In this document: piece by piece, positions 23,788 through 32,207 of the stretch
How the letters are laid out: every line of letters begins with the position of its first letter
Position numbering within the stretch: the stretch's first letter is position 1
NCBI GenBank assembly: GCA_034435455.1
Contig: DAOTXL010000123.1
Span: forward strand, 1 to 64,000
Direction of reading: 5' to 3'
From: DAOTXL01 sp034435455
GTDB lineage: Bacteria > Chloroflexota > Anaerolineae > JAAYZQ01
DNA length: 64,000 nucleotides
Translations under genes and position numbers: made by a program
The notes under the pieces: generated by a model
Database searches by the model: none
What the model saw: the letters and a program-made list of their open reading frames with translations, nothing else
What the model was told of the DNA's origin: nothing

Positions 23788-24300
23788 CTAGCCCTGCCCC
23801 AACCGTGCCTCGACCTGCTGCCGGCCGGCGCCGGCGGTCACGATGCGCGCCGAAAAGCCAAGGGATGACCAGAAGCCGGCAGCTTCGCCGTTGCCTGCCA
23901 CGTAACGCAGGGAAAGGTCATCCACCCCCTGTTCGGCGAAAAAGCGGCACAGCCCGGCCACGAGCCGCGAGCCAACCCCGACCCGCCGATGGTCCTGGCG
24001 CACAAAAAGCTGGTCTATCTGGCCTGCCCGCTCGGGGAGGTAGCTCTTGTTGACCATGACCCGGCCAAAGACAGCCCCCACGACGCCATCGGTCTGATGT
24101 TCGGCGACGAGGGCACAACTGCCCGGCGCTGTCAACCTGGCAGCGAGCTGGCCTTTGAGCTGCCCCCTGGCTTCCGGTTTCATGCGCCACAAGTCAGGAT
24201 TGGCCGCTTCGAAATGGTCCCGCAGGGCCAGCATCAGCTCGACCAGGCGGTCCAGATCGGCCTCCTGGGCAGGCCGAATGGTGTACACGCTCCCCCTCAT
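23788..24300 (-). CDS. GNAT-family N-acetyltransferase
   Basis: A 170-residue GNAT protein. It shows 'YTIRPAQEADLDRLVELML' at the start, the acetyl-CoA pyrophosphate loop as 'LFVRQDHRRVGVGSRLVAGL' (Q/RxxGxG/A pattern), and 'GFWSSLGFS'. Its ATG overlaps the rodA stop by one base (TGATG), so it is translated as the last gene of the mre-min operon. The substrate is unknown; a protein N-terminus or a wall precursor are possibilities suggested only by position. Confidence 0.75.
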   Translation of the reverse strand: MRGSVYTIRPAQEADLDRLVELMLALRDHFEAANPDLWRMKPEARGQLKGQLAARLTAPGSCALVAEHQTDGVVGAVFGRVMVNKSYLPERAGQIDQLFVRQDHRRVGVGSRLVAGLCRFFAEQGVDDLSLRYVAGNGEAAGFWSSLGFSARIVTAGAGRQQVEARLGQG

Positions 24301-25760
24301 CAACCGAATTCGAGCTTCTTGTGGCGCACCGCCACGCTTTCGACCAGGCCCATGCCCAGCATCAACGTCAGGAACGAACTGCCGCCATAGCTGACAAAGG
24401 GCAGCGGGATACCGGTCACCGGCATCAACCCCAGGTTCATGCCGATGTTGATGACGCTCTGAAACAAGAGCACCGCTGCCACCCCGGCTGCAATGAGCCG
24501 GCCAAACGTGTCACGCGACTTTTCGGCCACGCGCAACGTGCGCCACAGGATGAAAAACAGGAGGCCGATCATCGCCACAGCGCCCAGAAAGCCCAGTTCC
24601 TCAGCAGTAACGGCAAAGATAAAGTCGGTGTGCCGCACCCGCAGGAAGTGGAGCTGGCTTTGTGTGCCGTGGGTCAGGCCCTTGCCCGTCCAGCCGCCAG
24701 AGCCGACACTGACCAGGGCCTGGTGCACATTAAAATAAGAATCGGGATTGGCCTTAGGATTGATAAACATCATCAGGCGATCCCGCATATACCCTTCCAA
24801 CCTGAGCCAGACCAGAGGCAGGGCGGCCACCCCCCCCACAGTCAGGGTCAGGATGTGCCACAGGCGCATGCCGGCCGTCCACATCATGGCCGCCCAGATG
24901 GCGATCAGGATCAAGGCCATGCCCAGATCGGGCTGCAGGTAGACCAACAGGGCCGGCAGGGCGACAATGCCAATGGAGATCAACACCGTGCTGAACCGAC
25001 CCAGGCGCTCTTCGCGGTCGGCCAGAAATTTGGCCAGGATGACAATGACCAGGATTTTGGCCAGCTCGGACGGCTGCACGGCACCGGCCCCCAGCCAGCT
25101 CTGCGCCCCACCCGAAACCTGGCCGATCACAAAGACCAGGCCCAACATCCCCAGCACCAGCACATACAGGGGATTGCGCAGGATGTCACCGAAGCGCAGG
25201 GTCAGGCAATCCAACAGATAGAGCACCACCACCGCCCCAAGCCGCCAATACAGGCCGGGGAGGTCCAGCCGCCGCGCCAGGAGGGCGGCCCCCGCTGCCC
25301 CGCCGACCACAGCCGCAGCCGCTACCAGCCGGGGCAAGGGGAGATCGATCCGGGCAAGCCACAGCCGGTCGGTGACAAAGGCAACAGCTATCAGAGCCAC
25401 GCCCACGGCCATCGCCAGGAGGTCGGTCCGGGACAGGACAAAGACCGGTTCAGCCCCCACCGCCCGGAGCTGTTCCATCTGCCAGGTGATGACCAACGCC
25501 ACGCAGCCTGCCCCCAACAGCAAGGGGGTGAGGATGGCCACCGGGTGCTGGAGGATCTCCAGCAGCCGATAGTCCACCGAGGCGGCGAGGAGCAGCAACA
25601 GCGTCCCGACAACGATGTAGAGGATCTGCCGCCGAACCGGATTCCCGATGCCGGCGGTGTTGATGGTGGCGCTGTAGATCATGACCACGCCATAGGTGGC
25701 CAGGGCCAGCACCGCACCCAAAAGCGGGTAGTCAAAATTGCGCCAGGAGCGGTTAGCCAT
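24300..25760 (-). CDS. rodA: Rod-shape glycosyltransferase RodA (SEDS family)
   Basis: A 486-residue SEDS peptidoglycan polymerase with about ten to twelve helices. Family signatures are 'GGAQSWLGAGAVQPSELAKI', 'LQPDLGMALILIAIWAAMMW', 'GLTHGTQSQLHFLRVRHTDFIFAVTAEELGF' and the closing 'MPVTGIPLPFVSYGGSSFLTLM'. It works with the transpeptidase PBP2 (28588-30573) in the elongasome. It overlaps minE by 8 bp. An internal stretch 'VGGAAGAALLARRLDLPG' lengthens it relative to the usual 370-420 residues. Confidence 0.92.
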   Translation of the reverse strand: MANRSWRNFDYPLLGAVLALATYGVVMIYSATINTAGIGNPVRRQILYIVVGTLLLLLAASVDYRLLEILQHPVAILTPLLLGAGCVALVITWQMEQLRAVGAEPVFVLSRTDLLAMAVGVALIAVAFVTDRLWLARIDLPLPRLVAAAAVVGGAAGAALLARRLDLPGLYWRLGAVVVLYLLDCLTLRFGDILRNPLYVLVLGMLGLVFVIGQVSGGAQSWLGAGAVQPSELAKILVIVILAKFLADREERLGRFSTVLISIGIVALPALLVYLQPDLGMALILIAIWAAMMWTAGMRLWHILTLTVGGVAALPLVWLRLEGYMRDRLMMFINPKANPDSYFNVHQALVSVGSGGWTGKGLTHGTQSQLHFLRVRHTDFIFAVTAEELGFLGAVAMIGLLFFILWRTLRVAEKSRDTFGRLIAAGVAAVLLFQSVINIGMNLGLMPVTGIPLPFVSYGGSSFLTLMLGMGLVESVAVRHKKLEFG

Positions 25761-26064
25761 CGCCTCCTGCCCCGGCCTGTGCCGCTTTTGTCTTCTGCGG
25801 CAGCGGCTTGCGCACCGGCCCCACCACCGGGATATCGGCAGTCAGGCGGCTCTCCCGCTTGCTCTGGACAAAGGTCACCTCTACCCCATCGGGGTCGATC
25901 TCGACATAGCGCGAGATGACGGTGATCAACTCGTCCTTCATCTGGTCCAGCATGCCGGGAGAGATCTTGATCCGGTCGTGGACCAGCACCAGTTGCAGCC
26001 GCTCTTTGGCGATCTGGCGGCTGGTTGGTTCCCGTTCCCCAAACAAACGACCTAGAAATCCCAT
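25753..26064 (-). CDS. minE: Cell division topological specificity factor MinE
   Basis: A 103-residue MinE. It starts with the membrane-binding helix 'MGFLGRLFGE', then 'SRQIAKERLQLVLVHDRIKISPGMLDQMKDELITVISRYVEID' containing the MinD-contact and dimerisation segments. The last ~20 residues are a low-complexity extension. It stimulates MinD ATPase to restrict MinCD. It follows minD and overlaps rodA by 8 bp. Confidence 0.92.
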   Translation of the reverse strand: MGFLGRLFGEREPTSRQIAKERLQLVLVHDRIKISPGMLDQMKDELITVISRYVEIDPDGVEVTFVQSKRESRLTADIPVVGPVRKPLPQKTKAAQAGAGGDG

Positions 26065-26090
26065 ACCCCCTCCTGAATTGCCGATAGCTG

Positions 26091-26885
26091 TTAGCCACGG
26101 ATAAGGCGGCCCAGGCGTTCCAACACGCCGGACGAGCCCTTGAGCGGCATGAAAGGGATCTCCTGCCCCATCAACCGCCCGGCAATGTTGCGAAAGGCCT
26201 GCCCTGCCGGGGACCGGCCATCCAGGGCCACCGGCGCGCCCCGGTTGGTAGAAATAACGATCTCCCTGTCTTCAGGGATGATGCCCAGCAGGTCTATGGC
26301 CAGGATTTCGACCACATCTTCGGTGCTGAGCATCTGGCCCCGGCGGACCATGTCGGGGTTGACGCGGTTGATGATCAGGGTGGGCGGCCCCTTCTCCTCC
26401 GCTTCGACCAGGCCGACGATCCGGTCGGCGTCGCGCACCGCCGAGACTTCGGGGGTCGTGACAATGACCACCCGGTCGGCGGGGGCCACGGCGTTGCGAT
26501 AGCCCTGCTCAATGCCAGCCGGCGAATCCACCAGGATAAAGTCAAAGTCGGGGCGAAGCTGATCGCACAACTCGACCATCTGCTCCGGGCTGACGGCCGT
26601 CTTGTCGCGGGTCTGAGCCGCCGGCAGCAGATAGAGCTCCGACAGACGTTTGTCCCGGATCAGGGCCTGGCGCAGGCGGCAGTGGCCTTCCACCACATCC
26701 ACCAGGTCATAGACGATGCGGTTCTCCAGGCCCATGACCACATCCAGGTTGCGCAGCCCAATGTCGGCATCCACGGTGGCGACCCGCTGGCCCATGATCG
26801 CCAGAGCCACGCCCAGGTTGGCGGTGGCGGTCGTTTTCCCTACCCCTCCCTTGCCCGACGTGATCGTAATGATGGTTGCACTCAT
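26091..26885 (-). CDS. minD: Septum site-determining ATPase MinD
   Basis: A 264-residue ParA/MinD ATPase. It has the deviant Walker A 'TSGKGGVGKTTATANLGVAL', switch I 'DADIGLRNLDVVMGLENRIVYDL', Walker B 'FILVDSPAGIE' and a C-terminal amphipathic membrane-targeting helix 'GVLERLGRLIRG'. It recruits MinC to the membrane. Spacing to minC is 16 bp and to minE 26 bp. Confidence 0.95.
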   Translation of the reverse strand: MSATIITITSGKGGVGKTTATANLGVALAIMGQRVATVDADIGLRNLDVVMGLENRIVYDLVDVVEGHCRLRQALIRDKRLSELYLLPAAQTRDKTAVSPEQMVELCDQLRPDFDFILVDSPAGIEQGYRNAVAPADRVVIVTTPEVSAVRDADRIVGLVEAEEKGPPTLIINRVNPDMVRRGQMLSTEDVVEILAIDLLGIIPEDREIVISTNRGAPVALDGRSPAGQAFRNIAGRLMGQEIPFMPLKGSSGVLERLGRLIRG

Positions 26886-26901
26886 CTCCAGCTCCTTTTA
26901 T

Positions 26902-27597
26902 CTAATCCCCGCCATCAAACCCCTTTTTCCGGTCCCAACGCTCCACCACGATGCGCCCGTTCTGCACGCTGGCGATCTCGGGCACCTTGGGGGGACGGCT
27001 GCGCTCCGGCGGACGGGCGATGTGGGTGCCGATGCGGATCTGACTGGGGGCCAGTTGCAGGGCACAGACCACCGCCCCGTCGTCGCCCATCGCCCCGGCG
27101 TGGACCGTGCCGCGCAGTTTGCCCCAGACGATGATGTCGCCGCCGGCCACCACCTCTGCGCCGGGATTCAGGTCCCCGATCAGGATCACATGGCCGGCGT
27201 GGTGGATGGTCTGCCCGGAGCGCAGTGTGCGCCGCACGACGATCCCGGCCATCTCCTCGCGGGAAGGCTGGGGCGGCGGGGCAGGCTCCGGGGCACCTGC
27301 CGGGCGCAGGCCGGTCTCCAGGCCCAGCTCTCGAGCGGCCAGGAGGGTGGTCGGGTGGTCGCCCACAACGGCCCACAAGGTCATGCCTACCTGGGCCAGG
27401 ATCGTGCCGATCGCCTGAAGCTGCTCGACAGACAGAGGGCGATCGCCAACCCGCAGGGCCACCCGCCCTCCCAGGAAAAAGGAAGCCCTGGCCGCAAGCC
27501 GGCTCTCCATCTCCTCCAGGACGGCTCGCAGGGGGCCGTCGCCCAGGGTGATCACCAATCCATCGCTGGTCCCTTTAATCGTTACCGTTTCGGCCAT
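26902..27597 (-). CDS. minC: Septum site-determining protein MinC
   Basis: A 231-residue FtsZ inhibitor. The N-terminal MinC_N domain ('VTIKGTSDGLVITLGDGPLRAVL') is followed by a proline/alanine linker (about 105-120) and the C-terminal beta-helix 'RTLRSGQTIHHAGHVILIGDLNPGAEVVAGGDIIVWGKLRGTVHAGAMGD', the MinD-binding domain. Placed first of minCDE and 10 bp after the C39-like peptidase gene. Confidence 0.92.
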   Translation of the reverse strand: MAETVTIKGTSDGLVITLGDGPLRAVLEEMESRLAARASFFLGGRVALRVGDRPLSVEQLQAIGTILAQVGMTLWAVVGDHPTTLLAARELGLETGLRPAGAPEPAPPPQPSREEMAGIVVRRTLRSGQTIHHAGHVILIGDLNPGAEVVAGGDIIVWGKLRGTVHAGAMGDDGAVVCALQLAPSQIRIGTHIARPPERSRPPKVPEIASVQNGRIVVERWDRKKGFDGGD

Positions 27598-27607
27598 TTC
27601 TCACCAT

Positions 27608-28591
27608 TTATGGAGAGGCTACCTCAACCGCCATGTCGCCAAAGTAGCCCATTGCCCGCTGAAAATCGGCGTTGGAATAGTAATCCTCCTGCCCATCCCA
27701 CGGGTCGTTGGCCCACACCCCTCCGGCGTCATAGCCGGTCACGACGACGGTGTGCTGGTTGGGCACCAGGGTCACCGGCCTGCCGTCAATCGTCACCTCC
27801 ACCGGGGTAGCGGGCAGGCAATTATAGGTAATCCAGGCGATGACCGGGTTGCCCCGGGCGATGGCCACCTTGATCCCCGCCAGCCCCCCTTCGACCGGCC
27901 GGGCGTACAGCCCGCGGGCGTTCAGCACGGCCATGATCGGGCCGGCATAGACGCCATAATCCTCGATGCCGCCGGTGGGCCCATCCACATCGCCCCGGAA
28001 GCCCAGATGGGGGTTGTCGTTGCGCGGCAGAGCGGCCAGCACCTCTTCCTCGCTCAGCTCCACGCCGTGGTATTGGGCGGCCATCGCCGCGGCAGACGAT
28101 TCGCAGCTCAGGTTGTGGCCCTGGCGCTGCCGGGCGACGCTCAGCCGCACCTCCTGGGGCAGGTCCCCTGCGGCCGGTGGAAGGGCCTCCAGGCGAGCGG
28201 CCAGGTCGGCCAGGGCGGCCTGGAAGCCATCCACCCGGACCTGCACCTCCGCCAGCGAGGCCCGCAGGGCAGCCAGTTCCCGGGAGTCGTCGGCGGTTTC
28301 CAGCGCAGCCTGCAGGGCGGCGATCTGCCGGGCCGGATCGTTCTGCTCCAGGGTTGTCAGGCGCTCCCCCAGCGCCGTGGCGGTGCTCTGCAGGAGGACC
28401 AGTTGCCCTTCGGTTGCCTGGCGCTCGGCCCGAAGGGTGTCCAGTTCGGCCTGCAGAGCGGCGATCTGCTCCGCTTCTCGCCAGGCCAGCAGGCCCAGGG
28501 CGACGGCCATCACGACAGCCATCAACAGGAAACCAGACGCGATCCGAACCGCGGCCGGCGGCGACCGGCGGTTCAGGGGTCGAGGCTTCAC
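27608..28591 (-). CDS. Membrane-anchored C39-like cysteine peptidase with coiled coil
   Basis: A 327-residue protein. A short basic N-terminus is followed by one membrane helix (about 17-37), an alanine/glutamate-rich coiled coil (about 40-140) and a C-terminal Peptidase_C39_2 domain. The predicted catalytic residues are Cys163 in 'HNLSCESSAAAM', His280 in 'VPNQHTVVVTGYD' and Asn295/Asp296 in 'VWANDPW'. The GTG start overlaps the PBP2 stop (GTGA). The topology puts the peptidase outside the cytoplasm. Its place between PBP2 and minC suggests a job in wall growth or division, but that is inference. Confidence 0.75.
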   Translation of the reverse strand: MKPRPLNRRSPPAAVRIASGFLLMAVVMAVALGLLAWREAEQIAALQAELDTLRAERQATEGQLVLLQSTATALGERLTTLEQNDPARQIAALQAALETADDSRELAALRASLAEVQVRVDGFQAALADLAARLEALPPAAGDLPQEVRLSVARQRQGHNLSCESSAAAMAAQYHGVELSEEEVLAALPRNDNPHLGFRGDVDGPTGGIEDYGVYAGPIMAVLNARGLYARPVEGGLAGIKVAIARGNPVIAWITYNCLPATPVEVTIDGRPVTLVPNQHTVVVTGYDAGGVWANDPWDGQEDYYSNADFQRAMGYFGDMAVEVASP

Positions 28592-30573
28592 GGCGAGAGG
28601 GTCCCTCCTTCCCGTCCAAAGTAATAGTTCAGGATGTCATTGGCTATCGGCACGGCCACTGCCGAACCCTCGCCGCCGCCAAAGACAAACACCACCAGGG
28701 CAATCTGGGGGTTTTCGTAAGGGGCAAAGGCCAGGAACCAGGCATGGGTCGGCAGATGCCCCTTGCTGTCACGGTCGGGCAGGCCATCTTTGTTGCGGTC
28801 AATGAAAAACTCGGCGGTGCCGGTTTTGCCGGCCACGGCTACCCCAGGGACATGGATAGCCCAGGCGGTGGCCCCCGACCCGGCCACGGCAGCCCGCATC
28901 CCCTGGCGGACCAGGTTGAGGTTTTCGGCCGAAATCGGCAGGCGGCGGATCACGTCGGGGGCAAAAGCCTGCACCACGTTGCCCTCGCCATCTGTGATCT
29001 TGTAAACCAGTTGGGGGCGGTACAGGGTCCCGCCGTTGGCGATGGCGGCGGCGGCGTTCAACATCTGCAAGGGGGTAGCCAACACGTACCCCTGGCCGAT
29101 GGCCATGTTGTAGGTGTCGCCCGTTGTCCACGACTCGCTGTAGTTGATCCGCTTCCATTTGGCAGTGGGCACCAGGCCCGGCAATTCACCCGGCAGGTCG
29201 ATCCCGGTCCGCGCCCCCAGACCGAACAGCTCGGCATAATAGCCCATCCGCTCCTCACCCAGGCCGGCAAAGCGGTTGGGATAACCACCCCCCAACTGGT
29301 AGAAAAAGATGTCGCACGACTGGCCCAGCGCCGATACCACATTGAGGCTGCCGTGGCTACCCTGGTAATTGTGGTAAACCCAGCAATAGAAAGGCTGGGC
29401 CAGACTGGGGTCTTCGGGGTAGAAACGGTTGGGCAGCCACAGGATGCCGCCGCAGTGGTAGCGGGTCTCGGCAGTGATGACCTTTTCCTCCAGGCCAGCG
29501 GCCGCCACAACGATTTTGAAGGTGGAACCGGGGGGAAACTGGCCGGAGATGGCCTGATTGAGCAGGGGGCGGTTGGGGTCCTCCTGGAGCTCCTGGAATT
29601 TTCTGGCCGAAATGCCGCCGACCAGCTCATTGTTATCATAACTGGGCAGCGAGACCATGCCCAGGATTTCGCCTGTCTGTGGGTTCATGGCCACGGCCAC
29701 CCCCTGCTTCTTATACAGGTTGCGCAAATGGCGGCCGAGGATCTGTTCCATAGCCTGTTGCAGGTCCAGGTCGAGGGTCAGATGCAGGTTGTAGCCGGGG
29801 ACGGCCGGCACCGGCTCACCCACGCTGCGCACTTCACGGCCGGCGATGTCCACTTCGATCAGCTTTTGCCCATCCTGACCACGCAGTTTATCCTCAAAAG
29901 AGTATTCCAGGCCGGTAAGTCCCACCTGCTGTTGGTTGGGATCATATCCCCTGGCCCGATAGGCATCGACCTGCTCCGCCGGGATGGGGCCGACGTAGCC
30001 CAGGATGTGGGAGGTAAGCGGACCGTACAGGTACTCCCGCACCGCTTCAGCCTGGACCAGCACCCCCGGCCAGTCCAGGTGCTCCTCCTCCAGCTTCATC
30101 GCCACCTGGCGAGAGACCCCCTCCTTGAGGCGGGCCGGGCGGTAGGGAGCCAGTTCCGCCTTTTCCACCAGGTCCAGGATGCCCGGTTCGCCCTGGCCGG
30201 CGCGCTCCCGCGCCACCTGTGCCGGCGTCTTGATTGCACTGTCCCTCACCGGCATCTCGAGGAGATTGGCCAGCCTGATGAGCAGGGTCTGCCGTTCGAC
30301 CGGGTCCTCCGGCAGGTAGGCGGGGACCACCGCCACGGCGAGCCGGGGTTGGTTGCGGACCAGCAGGTAGCCTCGTCGGTCATAGATTACGCCCCGGGGT
30401 GCCGGCTCGGCTTCCAGACGGAAGCGGTTGACATCGGCGGCCTCCTGGTAATATTCGCCCTGCACCATTTGCAGGCGCCACAATTGGGCAACCAGCGCCA
30501 GGAAGGCGATGATGACCACGGCTCGATACAGAGCGATCCGTTTCGGGTTGCCCGTAGAGTGCAGGTTGGTCAA
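28588..30573 (-). CDS. mrdA: Penicillin-binding protein 2, elongasome transpeptidase
   Basis: About 661 residues: a signal-anchor helix near the start ('YRAVVIIAFLALVAQLWRLQM'), PBP dimerisation domain ('APRGVIYDRRGYLLVRN') and a transpeptidase domain with SxxK 'PGSTFKIVV', SxN-like 'GQSCDIFFYQLG' and KTG 'VAGKTGTAEF'. The TTG at 30573 follows mreD by one base and has GGAG seven bases upstream, so it is preferred to a TTG at 30600 that would overlap mreD. It cross-links wall strands made by RodA. Confidence 0.92.
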   Translation of the reverse strand: MTNLHSTGNPKRIALYRAVVIIAFLALVAQLWRLQMVQGEYYQEAADVNRFRLEAEPAPRGVIYDRRGYLLVRNQPRLAVAVVPAYLPEDPVERQTLLIRLANLLEMPVRDSAIKTPAQVARERAGQGEPGILDLVEKAELAPYRPARLKEGVSRQVAMKLEEEHLDWPGVLVQAEAVREYLYGPLTSHILGYVGPIPAEQVDAYRARGYDPNQQQVGLTGLEYSFEDKLRGQDGQKLIEVDIAGREVRSVGEPVPAVPGYNLHLTLDLDLQQAMEQILGRHLRNLYKKQGVAVAMNPQTGEILGMVSLPSYDNNELVGGISARKFQELQEDPNRPLLNQAISGQFPPGSTFKIVVAAAGLEEKVITAETRYHCGGILWLPNRFYPEDPSLAQPFYCWVYHNYQGSHGSLNVVSALGQSCDIFFYQLGGGYPNRFAGLGEERMGYYAELFGLGARTGIDLPGELPGLVPTAKWKRINYSESWTTGDTYNMAIGQGYVLATPLQMLNAAAAIANGGTLYRPQLVYKITDGEGNVVQAFAPDVIRRLPISAENLNLVRQGMRAAVAGSGATAWAIHVPGVAVAGKTGTAEFFIDRNKDGLPDRDSKGHLPTHAWFLAFAPYENPQIALVVFVFGGGEGSAVAVPIANDILNYYFGREGGTLSP

Positions 30574-30574
30574 C

Positions 30575-31075
30575 TCACCACTCCATCTCTTCGCGGCCAA
30601 AGCGGAGGTGCAGCCAGCGCATCCCGGTCAGGACCACGGGCATGAGCAGCGTGTTCAGCGCCGCCGAAGGCAGGATAACGCGGAACAGGCTGCCCAGCCA
30701 GGCAACGGCCCCGCCTGAAATCTGCACGACGAGCAAAAAGATCAGGTCATAGACGATCGTCGCCAGGAACATCACCGCCAGGGGCAGGACAATATGGGCG
30801 CGAAACGCCGCCGCTCTCCCCTGCCCTGCCAAAAAGCCAACGGCGAGCAGCGCCAGACCGGCCGCGCCAAAAGGCGCCCCCGAAAACAGGTCCACGGCGA
30901 TGCCGGCGATGCCCCCCCAGATCACCCCCTCCCCGGAACCGCGCAACAGCCCCCAACTGACCACCACCAGCACCGGCAGATCAGGGAACACCCCCCAGAC
31001 CGCCAGGTGGGGCATGAAGGTAGCCTGCACCAGGGCTACGACCACCAGCAACGGCACGACCAGGTAGAGAGACAA
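30575..31075 (-). CDS. mreD: Rod-shape-determining protein MreD
   Basis: A 166-residue polytopic protein with about five helices and the MreD pattern 'PHLAVWGVFPDLPVLVVVSWGLLRGSGEGVIWGGIAGIAVDLFSGAPFG'. Start codon appears to be TTG (31075). It sits between mreC (22 bp) and mrdA (1 bp) as usual. Confidence 0.85.
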   Translation of the reverse strand: MSLYLVVPLLVVVALVQATFMPHLAVWGVFPDLPVLVVVSWGLLRGSGEGVIWGGIAGIAVDLFSGAPFGAAGLALLAVGFLAGQGRAAAFRAHIVLPLAVMFLATIVYDLIFLLVVQISGGAVAWLGSLFRVILPSAALNTLLMPVVLTGMRWLHLRFGREEMEW

Positions 31076-31097
31076 TGACCAATCTACCCCTTATCCC

Positions 31098-31925
31098 TTA
31101 CCGGATTGGCTGAAAGGCGGTGATGATCAGGACCTCTTCCAGATGGTCAAAGTCAACGGTGGGCCGGATGGTGGCGGTCTGGTATAGATCATAGTCGTGG
31201 CGTTGCACCGCTGTGATCTGCCCGATCAGAACCTGGCGCGGAAAGTTGCCGCCCAAACCGGAAGTGAACACCGTATCGCCGACGCTGACCGTATCCCCCT
31301 GCGGAATGTTGCGCATCACCAGGGAACCGTCAGCCTGACCCTGAACAAGGCCGCTGGCCCGCGTGCTCTGGGTCAGGGCATTGACCGAACTGCTCACGTC
31401 GGTGATCAACAACACCCTGGACCAGCCCTCCCCCACCTCGACAATCCGCCCCACCAACCCCCGGTCGGTGACCACCGGCATATTGCGGGCGATGCCGGCC
31501 TCCCGTCCTGCGTCAAGGGTGATATACCGTTGCAGGTTACTGGGGTCCTGGCCGATGACCCGACCTATAACGTGCGCCCCCTGGATATCAAAGGAGGGGC
31601 GCTGTCGGGCAAAGTTCAAAAGCTCGCTGCACAGGTTGGCCTCGGTCTCGACCTCCTTCAGACGGACATTTTCCAACAAGAGCCTGGCGTTCTCCGCCTC
31701 CAGCGCCTCGTTGCGCTGGCGCAGCTCGCGCAGGTCCCGGATCGTCTGTCTGAGTTGTTCCCATTGGGCGGCCACCCGGCTGGCCCCCTCTTGCACGGGC
31801 ACCGTCAGCCGGATGAACAACCCTTCGACCGGCACGAGCAGGCCGGTTCGGTGCAAGACCAGGCCGACCACCACAAGCAGGATCAGAGCCAGCGGCAGGT
31901 ATTTCTCAAGGCGCTCGCGGCTCAT
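31098..31925 (-). CDS. mreC: Rod-shape-determining protein MreC
   Basis: A 275-residue MreC. It has an N-terminal membrane helix ('YLPLALILLVVVGLVLHRTG'), a coiled coil with 'LRELRQRNEALEAENARLLLENVRLKEVE', and the two-barrel C-terminal domain with 'VIGRVIGQDPSNLQRYITLDAG' and 'VFTSGLGGNFPRQVLIG'. The ATG at 31925 (MSRERLEKY) is taken over an upstream TTG. The gap to mreB (282 bp) holds a repeat element. Confidence 0.92.
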   Translation of the reverse strand: MSRERLEKYLPLALILLVVVGLVLHRTGLLVPVEGLFIRLTVPVQEGASRVAAQWEQLRQTIRDLRELRQRNEALEAENARLLLENVRLKEVETEANLCSELLNFARQRPSFDIQGAHVIGRVIGQDPSNLQRYITLDAGREAGIARNMPVVTDRGLVGRIVEVGEGWSRVLLITDVSSSVNALTQSTRASGLVQGQADGSLVMRNIPQGDTVSVGDTVFTSGLGGNFPRQVLIGQITAVQRHDYDLYQTATIRPTVDFDHLEEVLIITAFQPIR

Positions 31926-32065
31926 CGTCCGACCCCGGTCCAATTCGACGCGCCGGATTCCGGCCCGGCCGTCCGGCCCATCGCAGAGGTGCAGAATGCG
32001 CCCCCTGCGCCTCTACGATGGGGTTCATGGGCTTTTTCAGCCGCCGTAACTGCTCAGCCTCTCCG

Positions 32066-32147
32066 CCACAAAGAACACGAAGGACACAGAGGATACGATG
32101 CCACAGCGATAAACGGCTCTTCTTCGTGTGCCTTGTGTCCCTGGTGG
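32066..32147. repeat. MITE-like inverted-repeat element, divergent copy between mreB and mreC
   Basis: Left CCACAAAGAACACGAAGGAC and right (reverse complement) CCACCAGGGACACAAGGCAC are imperfect terminal inverted repeats sharing the AGGACAC/CACGAAGG core with the elements at 3008 and 35028. It can form a long hairpin inside the mreB-mreC intercistronic RNA. Confidence 0.5.
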
Positions 32148-32207
32148 TAGCAACCGATCGGCTGTATCGTGCGAACGCCCCCACGGTGAGCAGTTACCAG
32201 CCGCCTT

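Noticed and set aside
28177..30645. An 822-codon open frame opposite the PBP2 and peptidase genes
   Set aside because: Antisense shadow caused by codon bias; the minus-strand genes have full family motifs.
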